Positions 15,708 through 24,534 of a DNA stretch of 64,000 nucleotides are shown here, in pieces. The position numbers were made by a program, and so were the translations under genes. Where the stretch lies: NCBI RefSeq assembly GCF_036825535.1, contig NZ_CP098812.1:2790001-2854000 (forward strand), read 5' to 3'. The number at the start of each line of letters is the position of its first letter. The stretch's first letter is position 1. The DNA is from Parasalinivibrio latis. GTDB taxonomy: Bacteria; Pseudomonadota; Gammaproteobacteria; Enterobacterales; Vibrionaceae. Below the pieces are notes generated by a model, which saw nothing but the letters and a program-made list of their open reading frames with translations, ran no database searches and was not told where the DNA came from.

Positions 15708-16964
15708 ATGAATAAGAAGCAGATTTTTGTCCGCACCGCTCTCGCTATCGCTGTTGCGGGCAGCACAACCTCAGCATTCGCCGCCGGTTTCCAGCTTAAC
15801 GGGCACTCCGCCACTGGCCTGGGCCGAGCTTTCGCCGGTGACGCTGTTATCGCTGACAATGCCTCAGTCATCTCCCGTAACCCAGCAGCCATGTCGCTGT
15901 TCGATGCACCAGCCATTACTATGGGCCTGGTGGCAATTGATACGGATGTGAAGGTGAAGGATGCTGAGTATAAAAAGACGCTCAACACCCAGATTGGTGC
16001 CATCCCAATGGGCACTGAGAAATTAAGTGATGAACAAATAGGTGGCACATCACTGGTTCCAAACATCTATTACGTGCATCCAATTAGTAGTAAGTGGGCT
16101 GTCGGTGCTGGCCTGTATTCCAACTTTGGAACCAAAACAGAGTTCTCAAGTGACTATGAAGCCAATTTATTTGGTGGTCTCACTGATGTAAAAAGCGTGA
16201 ATCTTGGCCTAGCAACCTCCTATCGAATTAATGAGATTTGGTCAGTTGGCGCGGGATTAGACATCATCCAAGGGTCAGGAAATCTCCAACGACAAATTGG
16301 AACCCAAAAAGCCGTAGACATTGATGCAGACGGCATTGCGTTTGGTTGGATTGCAGGGGCAACTTTTGAAATCAACAAAGATAACCGCTTAGGTTTCTCA
16401 TATCGCAAGAGCCCGGAGCTCAAAGCTGATGGCAAAATTGAAAAAGCGGGAATCCAACAATCAGGTGATCTGTTAATGCCCCTCCCTGATTTGGCAGAAA
16501 TTTCCGGCTATCACAAGCTAACCAATAAATTTGCGCTGTCTTATAGCGTACAGTGGATTGAGTGGGAAGAATTTAAGGTTCTGGAAACTGAAGGGGCAAG
16601 TGAACCACTCAATACTTATGAGTGGAAAAATGCCTGGCACTTCTCTGTAGGTGGTACCTATTTCCTGAATGAAGACTGGACGCTACGTGCGGGTTATATG
16701 TACGACATGAGTGCACAGGATGAAATCACTTCTATCTCTGTCCCAGACTCAGACCGCCAGTGGTTCTCTGCCGGCTTTACCTACCACATGAGCAAACACT
16801 CCGATATCGATTTTGGTTTCACGTACTTAATGGGTGAGGACGTTAACGTCAACGAAAACAAGCTTGTTCCTTTGGATGCAACCAAATCGTTATTAAATGA
16901 AGTGACTGCCACAACCCGTGCCAATGCTTGGCTCTACGGTATCCAGTACAGCTACAAATTCTAA
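15708..16964 (+). CDS. fadL: Long-chain fatty acid outer-membrane transporter, FadL family (first copy)
   Basis: The 418-residue protein begins with a signal peptide ending SAFA, then the FadL N-terminal hatch sequence AGFQLNGHSATGLGRAFAGD and NPAAMS. It ends in YSYKF, the terminal phenylalanine of an outer-membrane beta-barrel. FadL proteins let long-chain fatty acids or other hydrophobic compounds cross the outer membrane by lateral diffusion. AAGGA lies 11 bases before the ATG. A TGGTCTAAT sequence near 15607 resembles half of a FadR operator. This copy has its own terminator, so it is transcribed apart from the second fadL. The two share the N-terminal signature but diverge in the loops, so substrates may differ. 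Confidence 0.94.
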   Translation: MNKKQIFVRTALAIAVAGSTTSAFAAGFQLNGHSATGLGRAFAGDAVIADNASVISRNPAAMSLFDAPAITMGLVAIDTDVKVKDAEYKKTLNTQIGAIPMGTEKLSDEQIGGTSLVPNIYYVHPISSKWAVGAGLYSNFGTKTEFSSDYEANLFGGLTDVKSVNLGLATSYRINEIWSVGAGLDIIQGSGNLQRQIGTQKAVDIDADGIAFGWIAGATFEINKDNRLGFSYRKSPELKADGKIEKAGIQQSGDLLMPLPDLAEISGYHKLTNKFALSYSVQWIEWEEFKVLETEGASEPLNTYEWKNAWHFSVGGTYFLNEDWTLRAGYMYDMSAQDEITSISVPDSDRQWFSAGFTYHMSKHSDIDFGFTYLMGEDVNVNENKLVPLDATKSLLNEVTATTRANAWLYGIQYSYKF

Positions 16965-16990
16965 ATTCAGCGTACACTGCTATATATCGC

Positions 16991-17013
16991 AAGGGAGCTT
17001 CGGCTCCCTTTTC
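16991..17013 (+). terminator. Rho-independent terminator of the first fadL gene
   Basis: An AAGGGAGC/GCTCCCTT stem is closed by the very stable TTCG tetraloop and followed by TTCT. It lies about 30 bases after the stop codon. Confidence 0.9.
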
Positions 17014-17138
17014 TGATCCAGTATATTGGTGTTTTTGTAACTTCCGTCCCAATTTTCCCACCACTCAGTCTAAACCAACTTAAGTTCACCGAAGTTTCAG
17101 CGTACATCTGTAACCTTAAACTTAAAATTCTGGTACAT

Positions 17139-17163
17139 GTGTTCACCCAAATTCATTGAACAC
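17139..17163. promoter_or_regulatory. Inverted repeat upstream of the second fadL gene
   Basis: GTGTTCA (17139-17145) and TGAACAC (17157-17163) form a perfect 7-base inverted repeat with an 11-base spacer. A TATAGT hexamer lies directly downstream at about 17169. It could be a regulator binding site. The rest of the 353-base gap between the two fadL genes is A/T-rich leader in which I see no gene. Confidence 0.35.
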
Positions 17164-17317
17164 TCGGTTATAGTACAAAATGTAACGGATAAATAACCAA
17201 TAAATTAATGAATAACAGATATATGTATCGTTATAACGTGGTAGCACACCTCAAATTTGATCAATATCTTTGAGTGAATACTCTATTGTGACCAAAATTT
17301 TCAGCGAACAAGAAGCT

Positions 17318-18610
17318 ATGCAAAATAATAAGAAACTTACGATTGCTATTGCCGTTGCTCTCGGCACCCTTTCAACGCCGGCCTTCAGCGCCGGTTTCCA
17401 ACTGGCAGAATATTCTGCAACTGGCCTTGGCCGCGCATTTGCCGGTGAAGCGGCTATGGCTGACAACGCATCAGCACAGTTCCGTAACCCAGCGATGATG
17501 ACCTACCTGGAAGGTACCCAGATTTCTGTGGGCGGAATTTATGTGTCACCAAATATTGATATTGAAGGTACCAACACCACACTAAATAAAGCCACTTCTG
17601 CCAAAAACATGGCAAACGGGGCTCTGGTACCAAACTTTTACCTAACGCACCAATTCAATGAAAAGTGGACCGCCGGTTTTGCGGTTGGCACCAATTTCGG
17701 TATGTCTACCAAATTGGATGACAGCTTCCTGGGTACCCAGTTTGGTAACGAAGCCTCTATTACCACAGTTGAAGTGAACCCAAATATTGCCTACAAGATC
17801 AACGATCAATTCAGTGTTGGCGGTGGTGTACGCTTTGTGATGGGAGAGGGGTCAATCGGCGCTACAAACTCGATGGATAATGCGCTGGGTTTTGTTCCGA
17901 AAGGTACTACTTTAAAGTACATGGAAGGTGATGATACCGCCTGGGGTTGGCAAGCTGGTGCAGCATGGCAACTGAACGAGAACAACCGCGTTGGTTTTAA
18001 CTATCGTTCAGAGGTTGATTTAAACCTTGAAGGTCATGCAAATGGCTTTGGCTTTAATCCTCATAATCCTGCGCAAAAATTTGCCGGCAGTATGGAACTT
18101 GTACTACCAGCCAGCGCAGAATTGGCCTCTTTTCATCAGCTTAATAAGCAGTGGGCTCTTCACACCAGCATCAACTGGACTGACTGGAGCCAGTTTGAGA
18201 AACTGGAAGCCCATATCCCTGCACTTTCAAAGCCTAACCAACTGGTTAAGCAGGAAAACTGGAAGGACAGCTACCGTTTTGCTGTAGGCACAACTTACCA
18301 GCTCGACAGCAAAACCCAACTACGCACCGGTTTTGCATGGGATCGCTCTGCGGTCAGCGATGCCAACCGTACCCTGACTATTCCTGAAATGGATCGTTAC
18401 TGGTTCAGCGTGGGTTACGGCTACCAATTCACTCAAAACCTGACCTTGGACGCCGGCGTTACCTATATCCTGGGTAACAAGTCAGATGTAAAAGAAGCCC
18501 GTGATAATATCCCATCGGATGAACAGGCTGAAATGTTTGGTGGAGAATTCAAAGGCACCGTTTCCGGCGATATTTGGCTGGCAGGTGTTCAGGCAAGTTA
18601 CCGCTTCTAA
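17318..18610 (+). CDS. fadL: Long-chain fatty acid outer-membrane transporter, FadL family (second copy)
   Basis: The ATG at 17318 gives MQNNKKLTIAIAVALG, a normal signal peptide ending AFSA, followed by the hatch sequence GFQLAEYSATGLGRAFAGEA. An upstream in-frame TTG would add 16 residues before the signal and is rejected. A weak AAGAAG precedes the start. The 430-residue protein ends in ASYRF, a beta-barrel terminal aromatic. As a second copy in tandem with the first it probably widens the range of fatty acids or other hydrophobic substrates taken up. Tandem fadL copies at this locus are seen in other Vibrionaceae. Confidence 0.94.
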   Translation: MQNNKKLTIAIAVALGTLSTPAFSAGFQLAEYSATGLGRAFAGEAAMADNASAQFRNPAMMTYLEGTQISVGGIYVSPNIDIEGTNTTLNKATSAKNMANGALVPNFYLTHQFNEKWTAGFAVGTNFGMSTKLDDSFLGTQFGNEASITTVEVNPNIAYKINDQFSVGGGVRFVMGEGSIGATNSMDNALGFVPKGTTLKYMEGDDTAWGWQAGAAWQLNENNRVGFNYRSEVDLNLEGHANGFGFNPHNPAQKFAGSMELVLPASAELASFHQLNKQWALHTSINWTDWSQFEKLEAHIPALSKPNQLVKQENWKDSYRFAVGTTYQLDSKTQLRTGFAWDRSAVSDANRTLTIPEMDRYWFSVGYGYQFTQNLTLDAGVTYILGNKSDVKEARDNIPSDEQAEMFGGEFKGTVSGDIWLAGVQASYRF

Positions 18611-18633
18611 AGTCGAAAGATCATCAGATATAC

Positions 18634-18658
18634 AAAAGGGCTCCTCGGAGCCCTTTTT
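18634..18658. terminator. Bidirectional rho-independent terminator between fadL and mlaA
   Basis: An AAAAGGGCTCC/GGAGCCCTTTT stem is followed by T-runs on both strands, so it can end both the second fadL gene and mlaA, which converge here. Confidence 0.92.
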
Positions 18659-18736
18659 GATTACGGTACGTTTACGAAGCAGTCAGGTTAACCCTTACTA
18701 GCCTCTCATGACGACTAAACTCAGCACTTAGAACGT

Positions 18737-19507
18737 CTATTCCCCGTCAATTTCATCCATAAAATCGTCAAGGAAGGCATCTTCTTCCGGGTCCGGTTTT
18801 CGCTCTATACCGGCTTTGAAATCCTGATTCTGAAGGTAGGCATCACGCACCGTAATATAAGGGTCCGGTGAACGCTCAAGCAACTCTTCTTGCTGGACCA
18901 TTGCTGCTCGATCTTCCATTCCCTGGAACACCCATTTCAGGATTGACTGCGGAAGCGTCAACAGAGACATAACCGGGTATAAACCATCAACCACTCCACC
19001 GGCACCCTCACGCAAGGTAGTTGGCCCATATACAGGGAACATAAAGTACGGCCCGTTTCCTACACCGTAGTGTCCGATGGCATCGCCGAACTCCGTGTCA
19101 CCCTCGTTAGGAATTCCTGCACGTGAGGCAACATCAATTAATCCACCCAGACCAAAAATGGTATTCATAAAGAAGCGGCCAAAATGGTTGCTGGCTTGCT
19201 CACCTTCCAGCATTACCAGGCTGTTAACCATACTGAACGGTTCTTCCAGGTTACTGAGAAAGTTGGTGATTCCTGAGCGGACAGGGGTCGGAACATAATC
19301 TACATATGCTACGGATACCGGACGGGCGACATATGGGTCAAGGTAGTCATAGTTAACTGTCCACATTGCCCGGTTGAAGCCCTCAAATGGATCATCCGGA
19401 TGTGCAGTTGCTTCTTTCTCTGCCACTGTTCTGTTGCTCGCACAACCTGATACAAACAGCACGGAGAGAAGAGAAATTATCAACGCCTTTCGCATGTTAC
19501 TAGACAT
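18737..19507 (-). CDS. mlaA: Phospholipid-binding outer-membrane lipoprotein MlaA (VacJ)
   Basis: MlaA removes misplaced phospholipids from the outer leaflet of the outer membrane and hands them to the Mla transport system. The 256-residue protein has a signal with the lipobox VSGC (Cys22), the DPFEGFNRAMW segment, the VRSGITNFLSNLEEP segment, and the FMFPVYGPTTLREG segment typical of MlaA. An acidic C-terminal tail (residues of about 238-256) is rich in Asp and Glu. It is a single gene next to the fatty acid porins; the remaining mla genes are not in the window. Confidence 0.96.
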   Translation of the reverse strand: MSSNMRKALIISLLSVLFVSGCASNRTVAEKEATAHPDDPFEGFNRAMWTVNYDYLDPYVARPVSVAYVDYVPTPVRSGITNFLSNLEEPFSMVNSLVMLEGEQASNHFGRFFMNTIFGLGGLIDVASRAGIPNEGDTEFGDAIGHYGVGNGPYFMFPVYGPTTLREGAGGVVDGLYPVMSLLTLPQSILKWVFQGMEDRAAMVQQEELLERSPDPYITVRDAYLQNQDFKAGIERKPDPEEDAFLDDFMDEIDGE

Positions 19508-19539
19508 CTTATTCTCGGTTTTTATTTCGTTATTTCATG

Positions 19540-19570
19540 AAAAAACAGACCGGTATTATCGGTCTGTTTT
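19540..19570 (-). terminator. Rho-independent terminator of the ccm operon
   Basis: A 11-base stem AAAACAGACCG/CGGTCTGTTTT (19542-19552 and 19560-19570) is followed by a T-run on the minus strand, about 27 bases after the ccmI stop codon. The plus-strand side also ends in T bases. Confidence 0.92.
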
Positions 19571-19596
19571 ACTCAATTAGGGTCACTGAACATCTA

Positions 19597-20805
19597 TTAT
19601 TGCTTTCGATTAATCACAATGTCCACTTTTCCACCCAGTTTTACCGGCTCGCTGACACCAATCCAGTCCCCGTCACGGGTCATAACGTTGCCATCATTAT
19701 CAATCCGCGCTTTGACAATTACATCCGGCACAGAAGACATCTTGCGCTCGGCAATCATGCTGTCGGCATCGGTCAGCTCAAGCGTTACCGGAAATGATGA
19801 CAACGGGAGACGCTTTGCTGCCAGCGGCATTGGTGCACCGTCTGCAGGGTGAGCAGAAACGATCAAAACACCGTCCTGAGGCAACGTTACACCTGGAGCC
19901 AGAGAAACTGACACCTGGACAGATTTATCTGCATGAACCGGGTTTAGTTTAGCTTCAGCCTGGGCGATACTGCGCTCAAGCATCTGCCGACGGGAGTCCC
20001 CTTCTGGAAGCATTGATTTCATAGCACTCCAGGCGGCAATCGATTCTTCGTACGCTCCGCGCTCAAATGCATCAAATGCCAGCAAAGACATAGCACGGAG
20101 GTTAGTGTGGTCATTGCGGATGACCTGACGCAGTAACTCCCTCGCTTTGTTCTGGTCGCTTTGGTCTGATGTAAACATCAGTGCCTGGGCATAACCGAGC
20201 TTCACATCATTGTTATTCGGATCCAGTGCATAGGCTTTACCCATGGCACCTACAGAGGTCTGCAGGTCACGGTTAGCCAGCCCGATGCGTCCCAGCAGCA
20301 ACCAGCCTGTTGCATCATCAGGGGTTTGCTGCAAACGGGTGCGAAGTGCCAGGGTTAAATCAGACATCTCCTGATCGCTCATCGGCTCAGCAGATTCAGA
20401 CAACAGTCGAGTTGAAAGCTCAGGCAACTGTTCGCTGATTTGATGCCACTGCTCTACTTTCCCAATATTACCTTTCATCATATATAGGCCAAGGCTCAGG
20501 CCAATGATGACGATAATACCGGGTAAAGCCATCCAAGGGCTGACACTGGAAATGGCTTTTTCATTTTTCCCAGGGACATCATCAAGCAGGGACTGTTGCA
20601 GTTCAACGGCCATCTCGCCCGTATTCTCTACCAGCCCTTCTTCTGCTTCTTCGTTGAGCTCTGCAACGCGCTCCCGGTAAAACGCCTTGTTCAGTTCATC
20701 GCGACTTGCCTGATCATCAAACTGCCTGCCAGCCAACATAGGAACCAGCAGCACCGAAATCGCGGCAATAATCAGTATTAAGGCTGCAATCCAAAATAGG
20801 GTCAT
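19597..20805 (-). CDS. ccmI: Cytochrome c biogenesis protein CcmI (CycH)
   Basis: CcmI holds apocytochrome c for heme attachment by CcmF/CcmH. The 402-residue protein has an N-terminal membrane helix (residues 4-24), a cytoplasmic segment with the FYRERVAEL motif typical of CcmI, and a second helix near residues 90-110. A periplasmic TPR domain follows (the DDATGWLLLGRIGLANRD and KAYALDPNN units), then a beta-rich C-terminal domain. Its start overlaps the ccmH stop by four bases. Confidence 0.95.
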   Translation of the reverse strand: MTLFWIAALILIIAAISVLLVPMLAGRQFDDQASRDELNKAFYRERVAELNEEAEEGLVENTGEMAVELQQSLLDDVPGKNEKAISSVSPWMALPGIIVIIGLSLGLYMMKGNIGKVEQWHQISEQLPELSTRLLSESAEPMSDQEMSDLTLALRTRLQQTPDDATGWLLLGRIGLANRDLQTSVGAMGKAYALDPNNNDVKLGYAQALMFTSDQSDQNKARELLRQVIRNDHTNLRAMSLLAFDAFERGAYEESIAAWSAMKSMLPEGDSRRQMLERSIAQAEAKLNPVHADKSVQVSVSLAPGVTLPQDGVLIVSAHPADGAPMPLAAKRLPLSSFPVTLELTDADSMIAERKMSSVPDVIVKARIDNDGNVMTRDGDWIGVSEPVKLGGKVDIVINRKQ

Positions 20806-21326
20806 CGGTTATCTGCCTTGTCGTTTTCAGAATCTTTATCATTGAGCAAAGCATCAAGGCGCTTTTGCTCTGCGTCGGAGAGAGAGCTCTGTTCAGCTGC
20901 AACGGTATTTTTTCGACGGCTGCGAATGACCAGAACAGCAAATCCGATGATCAGGAAGCCAAACGGGCCGACCCAGAGAATCGCCGTAGAGAATGTCATC
21001 GGCGGATTATAAGTAACAAAATTGCCATAACGGGCAACCATATAATCAATAATCTCTTTCTCTGATTTACCCTGCTTAAGCATCTCGTAGACTTTCATAC
21101 GAAGATCCTGCGCCAGGGCAGCATTGGAGTCTGCAATATTGTTGTTCTGGCACTTAGGGCAACGCAGCTCCTTCCCTAACTGGTGGAACATCGCTTCCTG
21201 TTCTGGGGAATCGAATTCATAAATATCAATCGCAGCGTATAACGGTACTGAAATCATCAACGCTGTAACCAGAGCAAGTGACGCTTTTTTCAATAAGCGA
21301 CCAAGTGAAATATTATTTCGCATCAC
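20802..21326 (-). CDS. ccmH: Cytochrome c maturation thioredoxin-like protein CcmH (CcmL)
   Basis: CcmH keeps the CXXCH motif of apocytochrome c reduced in the periplasm. The 174-residue protein has a signal sequence, the redox motif LRCPKCQ (Cys56, Cys59) and a C-terminal transmembrane segment around residues 112-135 followed by a short cytoplasmic tail. It matches the single-domain CcmH, with the CcmI part encoded separately. The start overlaps the ccmG stop region by 14 bases. Confidence 0.96.
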   Translation of the reverse strand: MMRNNISLGRLLKKASLALVTALMISVPLYAAIDIYEFDSPEQEAMFHQLGKELRCPKCQNNNIADSNAALAQDLRMKVYEMLKQGKSEKEIIDYMVARYGNFVTYNPPMTFSTAILWVGPFGFLIIGFAVLVIRSRRKNTVAAEQSSLSDAEQKRLDALLNDKDSENDKADNR

Positions 21327-21873
21327 CGGCCTCCTTCAGCATCTTCTGGTAAATTGGCTCCAGAGTATCTTTCCAGTTTCGGGCATTTACATCCCCAACG
21401 TGGCGATAACGGATAATACCGTTGCCATCAATAAAGAATGTTTCCGGCGCGCCATAGACGCCCAAATCAAGGCCTAACATACCGTTGCCATCATAGAGAC
21501 TAACAAGGTACGGGTTACCCAGGTCATTCAGCCAGTCGATAGCTTTCAACCGGTCGTCCTTGTAGTTAAGGCCGATAATTTTAACGCCCTTCGCTGCCAG
21601 TTCATTTAAGTAGGTGTGCTCTGCATAACAGGTCGGACACCAGGTGGCCCATACATTCAGGAGCAAAGGCTGACCTTTGAATATATCCTGGCTGTAAAGC
21701 TTCCCATCCTGCGCCAGATCTTCGAGGCGAAATTCCGGCACAGGCTTGCCAACCAGTACAGATTCCAGTTTCGTTGGATCATCACCACCGGCATTCCGGT
21801 TCAGCTGAACAACGAACACTGCCACCAGCGCCAGAAACAGCGCCAATGGAATAAACATTAAAGGACGTTTCAT
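21313..21873 (-). CDS. ccmG: Thiol:disulfide interchange protein CcmG (DsbE)
   Basis: CcmG is a membrane-anchored periplasmic thioredoxin that reduces CcmH or apocytochrome c. The 186-residue protein has an N-terminal anchor helix (residues 4-23) and the thioredoxin active site WCPTC (Cys79, Cys82). It also has the GVYGAPETF segment with the cis-proline typical of CcmG. It overlaps ccmF by four bases. Confidence 0.97.
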   Translation of the reverse strand: MKRPLMFIPLALFLALVAVFVVQLNRNAGGDDPTKLESVLVGKPVPEFRLEDLAQDGKLYSQDIFKGQPLLLNVWATWCPTCYAEHTYLNELAAKGVKIIGLNYKDDRLKAIDWLNDLGNPYLVSLYDGNGMLGLDLGVYGAPETFFIDGNGIIRYRHVGDVNARNWKDTLEPIYQKMLKEAGDAK

Positions 21874-23840
21874 GACTCAACCTCTTTCAACGCCGCTTTG
21901 GGAGACTTTTTACGGAAGCGGTAACGCTTGTCACTGATCGCGAACGCACCACCAATAGCCATGAACAGGCTGCCAGCCCAGATCCAACGCACAAATGGCT
22001 TATAGTAAATACGCACAGCCCAGGCCCCATCAGGCAATTGCTCACCCATCGCCACATAGAGGTCACGGGTGAAGCCACGATCAAGAGCAGCTTCAGTCAT
22101 CATTGACCGGGCAACGTTATAGAAGCGTTTCTCTGCATGAAGGGTATTGATCTTCTTGTCACCTTTCAGGATGTCGAAATCAGCGATCCAGCCATCATAG
22201 TTAGGGCCGTCATTTTCACGCAGGCTAGCAAATTTGAAGGTGTAACCCTGCAGGACGATGCTTTCCCCTGGGGCCATTTTCACATCACGTTCGATATCGT
22301 AATTCTGCACCAAAGCGATACCGATAATGGTAACGGCCAAACCGACGTGGCCCAGAACCATCGCCCAGTGGCTGCGACCCAGTTTGGTCACGCCCTCAGC
22401 AAAACTGTGGCGGTGTGTTGCCCGGACATAAATTTCGTAGGCATGCAGGGAAATGATCCACACGGCAAGAGCAACGCCCAAAGCAGCCAAAGGCATGAAA
22501 GTGCCGGCAAATACCATCACGAGGCCGATACCCAGTACGACTGCAAGTACAGCCGACACAGCCATTGGCTTGGTGTAGTTTGCCAGGTTGTCACGCTTCC
22601 AGCGCACCAGAGGGCCAATGCCCACCAGGATAGCAAATGGCACAATCAGCCAGGTAAAGAGCATATTGAAGAAAGGTTCGCCAATAGAAACCGAGCCAAG
22701 GCCAAGTTGCTTGTGAACCAGCGGCAACAGGGTACCAATCAGTACAACCAACAGTGCCGCGACCAACAGAATATTGTTGGCAAGCAGACTGTTCTCCCGT
22801 GAAACCAATTCGAAGTTACCACGGGTACGAACTTCTGAAGCACGCAGTGCATAAAGCAGCAGGGAACCACCGATAACCACAACAAGGAAACCAAGGATAA
22901 ACAGGCCACGCGCCGGGTCAGAGGCGAAGGCGTGGACTGATACCAGTACACCGGAACGAACCAGGAAGGTACCCAGCAGACTCAGTGAGAACGCAGAAAT
23001 TGCCAGCAACACAGTCCAAGCTTTGAATGTACCGCGCTTTTCAGTGACTGCCAGTGAGTGCATCAGTGCTGTGCCGGCAAGCCAAGGCATGAAAGAGGCG
23101 TTTTCAACCGGATCCCAGAACCACCAGCCGCCCCAGCCGAGTTCGTAATAGGCCCACCATGAGCCCAGCGCAATACCCAGGGTAAGGAACAACCATGCAG
23201 CCGTTGTCCACGGGCGAGACCACCGCGCCCATGCAGTATCCAACCGGCCAGCCATCAGTGAACCGATAGCAAAGGCAAAGGCAACAGAGAAACCCACATA
23301 GCCCATGTAAAGCATCGGCGGGTGTACAATCAAGCCTGGATCCTGCAGGAGCGGGTTGAGGTCACGGCCGTCAATAGGGAAGTGTGGCAATGTCCGCTCA
23401 AACGGGTTTGATGTCATGATGATAAACAGCAGGAAACCTACTGCGATCATGCCCATCACTGCCAGCACGCGAGAAACAGATTCCAAGGGCATACCACGAC
23501 TGAAAATCGCGACTGCCAGCGTCCAGCCTGCCTGGATCAGAACCCAAAGCAGCAGGGAACCTTCATGCGCCCCCCAGACAGCAGTAATGCGGTAGTACCA
23601 TGGCAAGGCGCTGTTGGAGTTGCTTGCCACGTAGGCGACGGTGAAGTCGTTCGTGTAGAAAGCCCAGCATAATGCAATAAATGAAATCAACAGCATGACG
23701 AACATGCCCACAGTCAGTGGGCGAGCAGTTCGCATTAGTGCCTGGTTGCCGGTGCTGGCACCATAAAGAGGATAGAAACTCAAGAGCACAGCCAGTGCTA
23801 GAGAAACTATCAGGGCAAAATGTCCAAGTTCAGCGATCAT
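21870..23840 (-). CDS. ccmF: Cytochrome c heme lyase subunit CcmF
   Basis: CcmF takes heme from CcmE and helps ligate it to apocytochrome c in the periplasm. The 656-residue protein is strongly hydrophobic with many transmembrane segments, and carries the heme-handling WWD-type motif GWGGWWFWDPVENASFMPW. A large periplasmic loop near the C-terminus (around FASLRENDGPNYDGW) is also typical. Length is normal for the family. It overlaps ccmG and abuts ccmE, consistent with one operon. Confidence 0.97.
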   Translation of the reverse strand: MIAELGHFALIVSLALAVLLSFYPLYGASTGNQALMRTARPLTVGMFVMLLISFIALCWAFYTNDFTVAYVASNSNSALPWYYRITAVWGAHEGSLLLWVLIQAGWTLAVAIFSRGMPLESVSRVLAVMGMIAVGFLLFIIMTSNPFERTLPHFPIDGRDLNPLLQDPGLIVHPPMLYMGYVGFSVAFAFAIGSLMAGRLDTAWARWSRPWTTAAWLFLTLGIALGSWWAYYELGWGGWWFWDPVENASFMPWLAGTALMHSLAVTEKRGTFKAWTVLLAISAFSLSLLGTFLVRSGVLVSVHAFASDPARGLFILGFLVVVIGGSLLLYALRASEVRTRGNFELVSRENSLLANNILLVAALLVVLIGTLLPLVHKQLGLGSVSIGEPFFNMLFTWLIVPFAILVGIGPLVRWKRDNLANYTKPMAVSAVLAVVLGIGLVMVFAGTFMPLAALGVALAVWIISLHAYEIYVRATHRHSFAEGVTKLGRSHWAMVLGHVGLAVTIIGIALVQNYDIERDVKMAPGESIVLQGYTFKFASLRENDGPNYDGWIADFDILKGDKKINTLHAEKRFYNVARSMMTEAALDRGFTRDLYVAMGEQLPDGAWAVRIYYKPFVRWIWAGSLFMAIGGAFAISDKRYRFRKKSPKAALKEVES

Positions 23841-24322
23841 TATTTGCTTCCCTGGAGTTGAGTTTCAGAGTAATCAAGAGGTTTATGGGCTTTATCCATG
23901 GCTTCAGCCACTTCAGGAGGCATATATTCTTCGTCGTGTTTCGCAAGCACTTCACTGGCTTTAACCGTATGGCTGTCGGTTAAAACACCCTGTGCCACGA
24001 TACCCTGCCCCTCACGGAAAAGATCCGGCAGGATGCCGTCATAAACAACAGTGACTTTCGGACCCACATCAGCCACATCAAAACTGACTTTCAGTGACTC
24101 TGGATCACGCTTGACCGAGCCAACAACAACCATACCGCCAATTCGAAGGCGTTGGCCGACATGCGGTTTCGTGCCATCCGGTTTACCCTGTACGATTTCC
24201 GTTGGTGTATAGAACAAATCCATATTCTGGTTGAGTGCATAGAGTATCAGACCGATTGTGATACCCACGCCGGCAATCAACGCGGCGAACAACGTCAGGC
24301 GCTTTTTGCGTCTTGGATTCAT
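23840..24322 (-). CDS. ccmE: Heme chaperone CcmE
   Basis: CcmE carries heme covalently in the periplasm between CcmC and CcmF. The 160-residue protein has an N-terminal anchor helix and an OB-fold domain. The heme-binding histidine is His129 in LAKHDEEYMPPE, with the tyrosine of the HxxxY motif at 133. It overlaps ccmD by four bases. Confidence 0.97.
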   Translation of the reverse strand: MNPRRKKRLTLFAALIAGVGITIGLILYALNQNMDLFYTPTEIVQGKPDGTKPHVGQRLRIGGMVVVGSVKRDPESLKVSFDVADVGPKVTVVYDGILPDLFREGQGIVAQGVLTDSHTVKASEVLAKHDEEYMPPEVAEAMDKAHKPLDYSETQLQGSK

Positions 24323-24525
24323 AGTGTGTTCTCCAACTTCTCAGCTTCTTTAATTCGTTTTTCTCGGTCAATCCGCTTGCGTACTTCGCTCAGCAGCTTT
24401 TTTTTATTTATTATTTGGACGGCAGCTACCCACCCCATGGCAATAGCTGTAATAAAAAATGAGGTCCAGACATAGAAGGCGTAGCCACCCATGGCAAAGA
24501 AATCAGTCAGGGTATTAAAATGCAT
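24319..24525 (-). CDS. ccmD: Heme exporter accessory protein CcmD
   Basis: CcmD is a small one-helix protein that helps release holo-CcmE from CcmABC. The 68-residue product has the FFAMGGYAFYVW start typical of the family, one membrane helix (about residues 18-38) and a basic, coiled-coil-like cytoplasmic tail. GGAGG lies upstream of the ATG. It sits between ccmC and ccmE, as expected. Confidence 0.95.
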   Translation of the reverse strand: MHFNTLTDFFAMGGYAFYVWTSFFITAIAMGWVAAVQIINKKKLLSEVRKRIDREKRIKEAEKLENTL

Positions 24526-24534
24526 ACGGCCTCC

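Noticed and set aside
22137..22802. 221-codon plus-strand frame antisense to ccmF
   Set aside because: It lies wholly inside the conserved ccmF gene, and its His/Gln-rich composition is what antisense of a hydrophobic gene produces.
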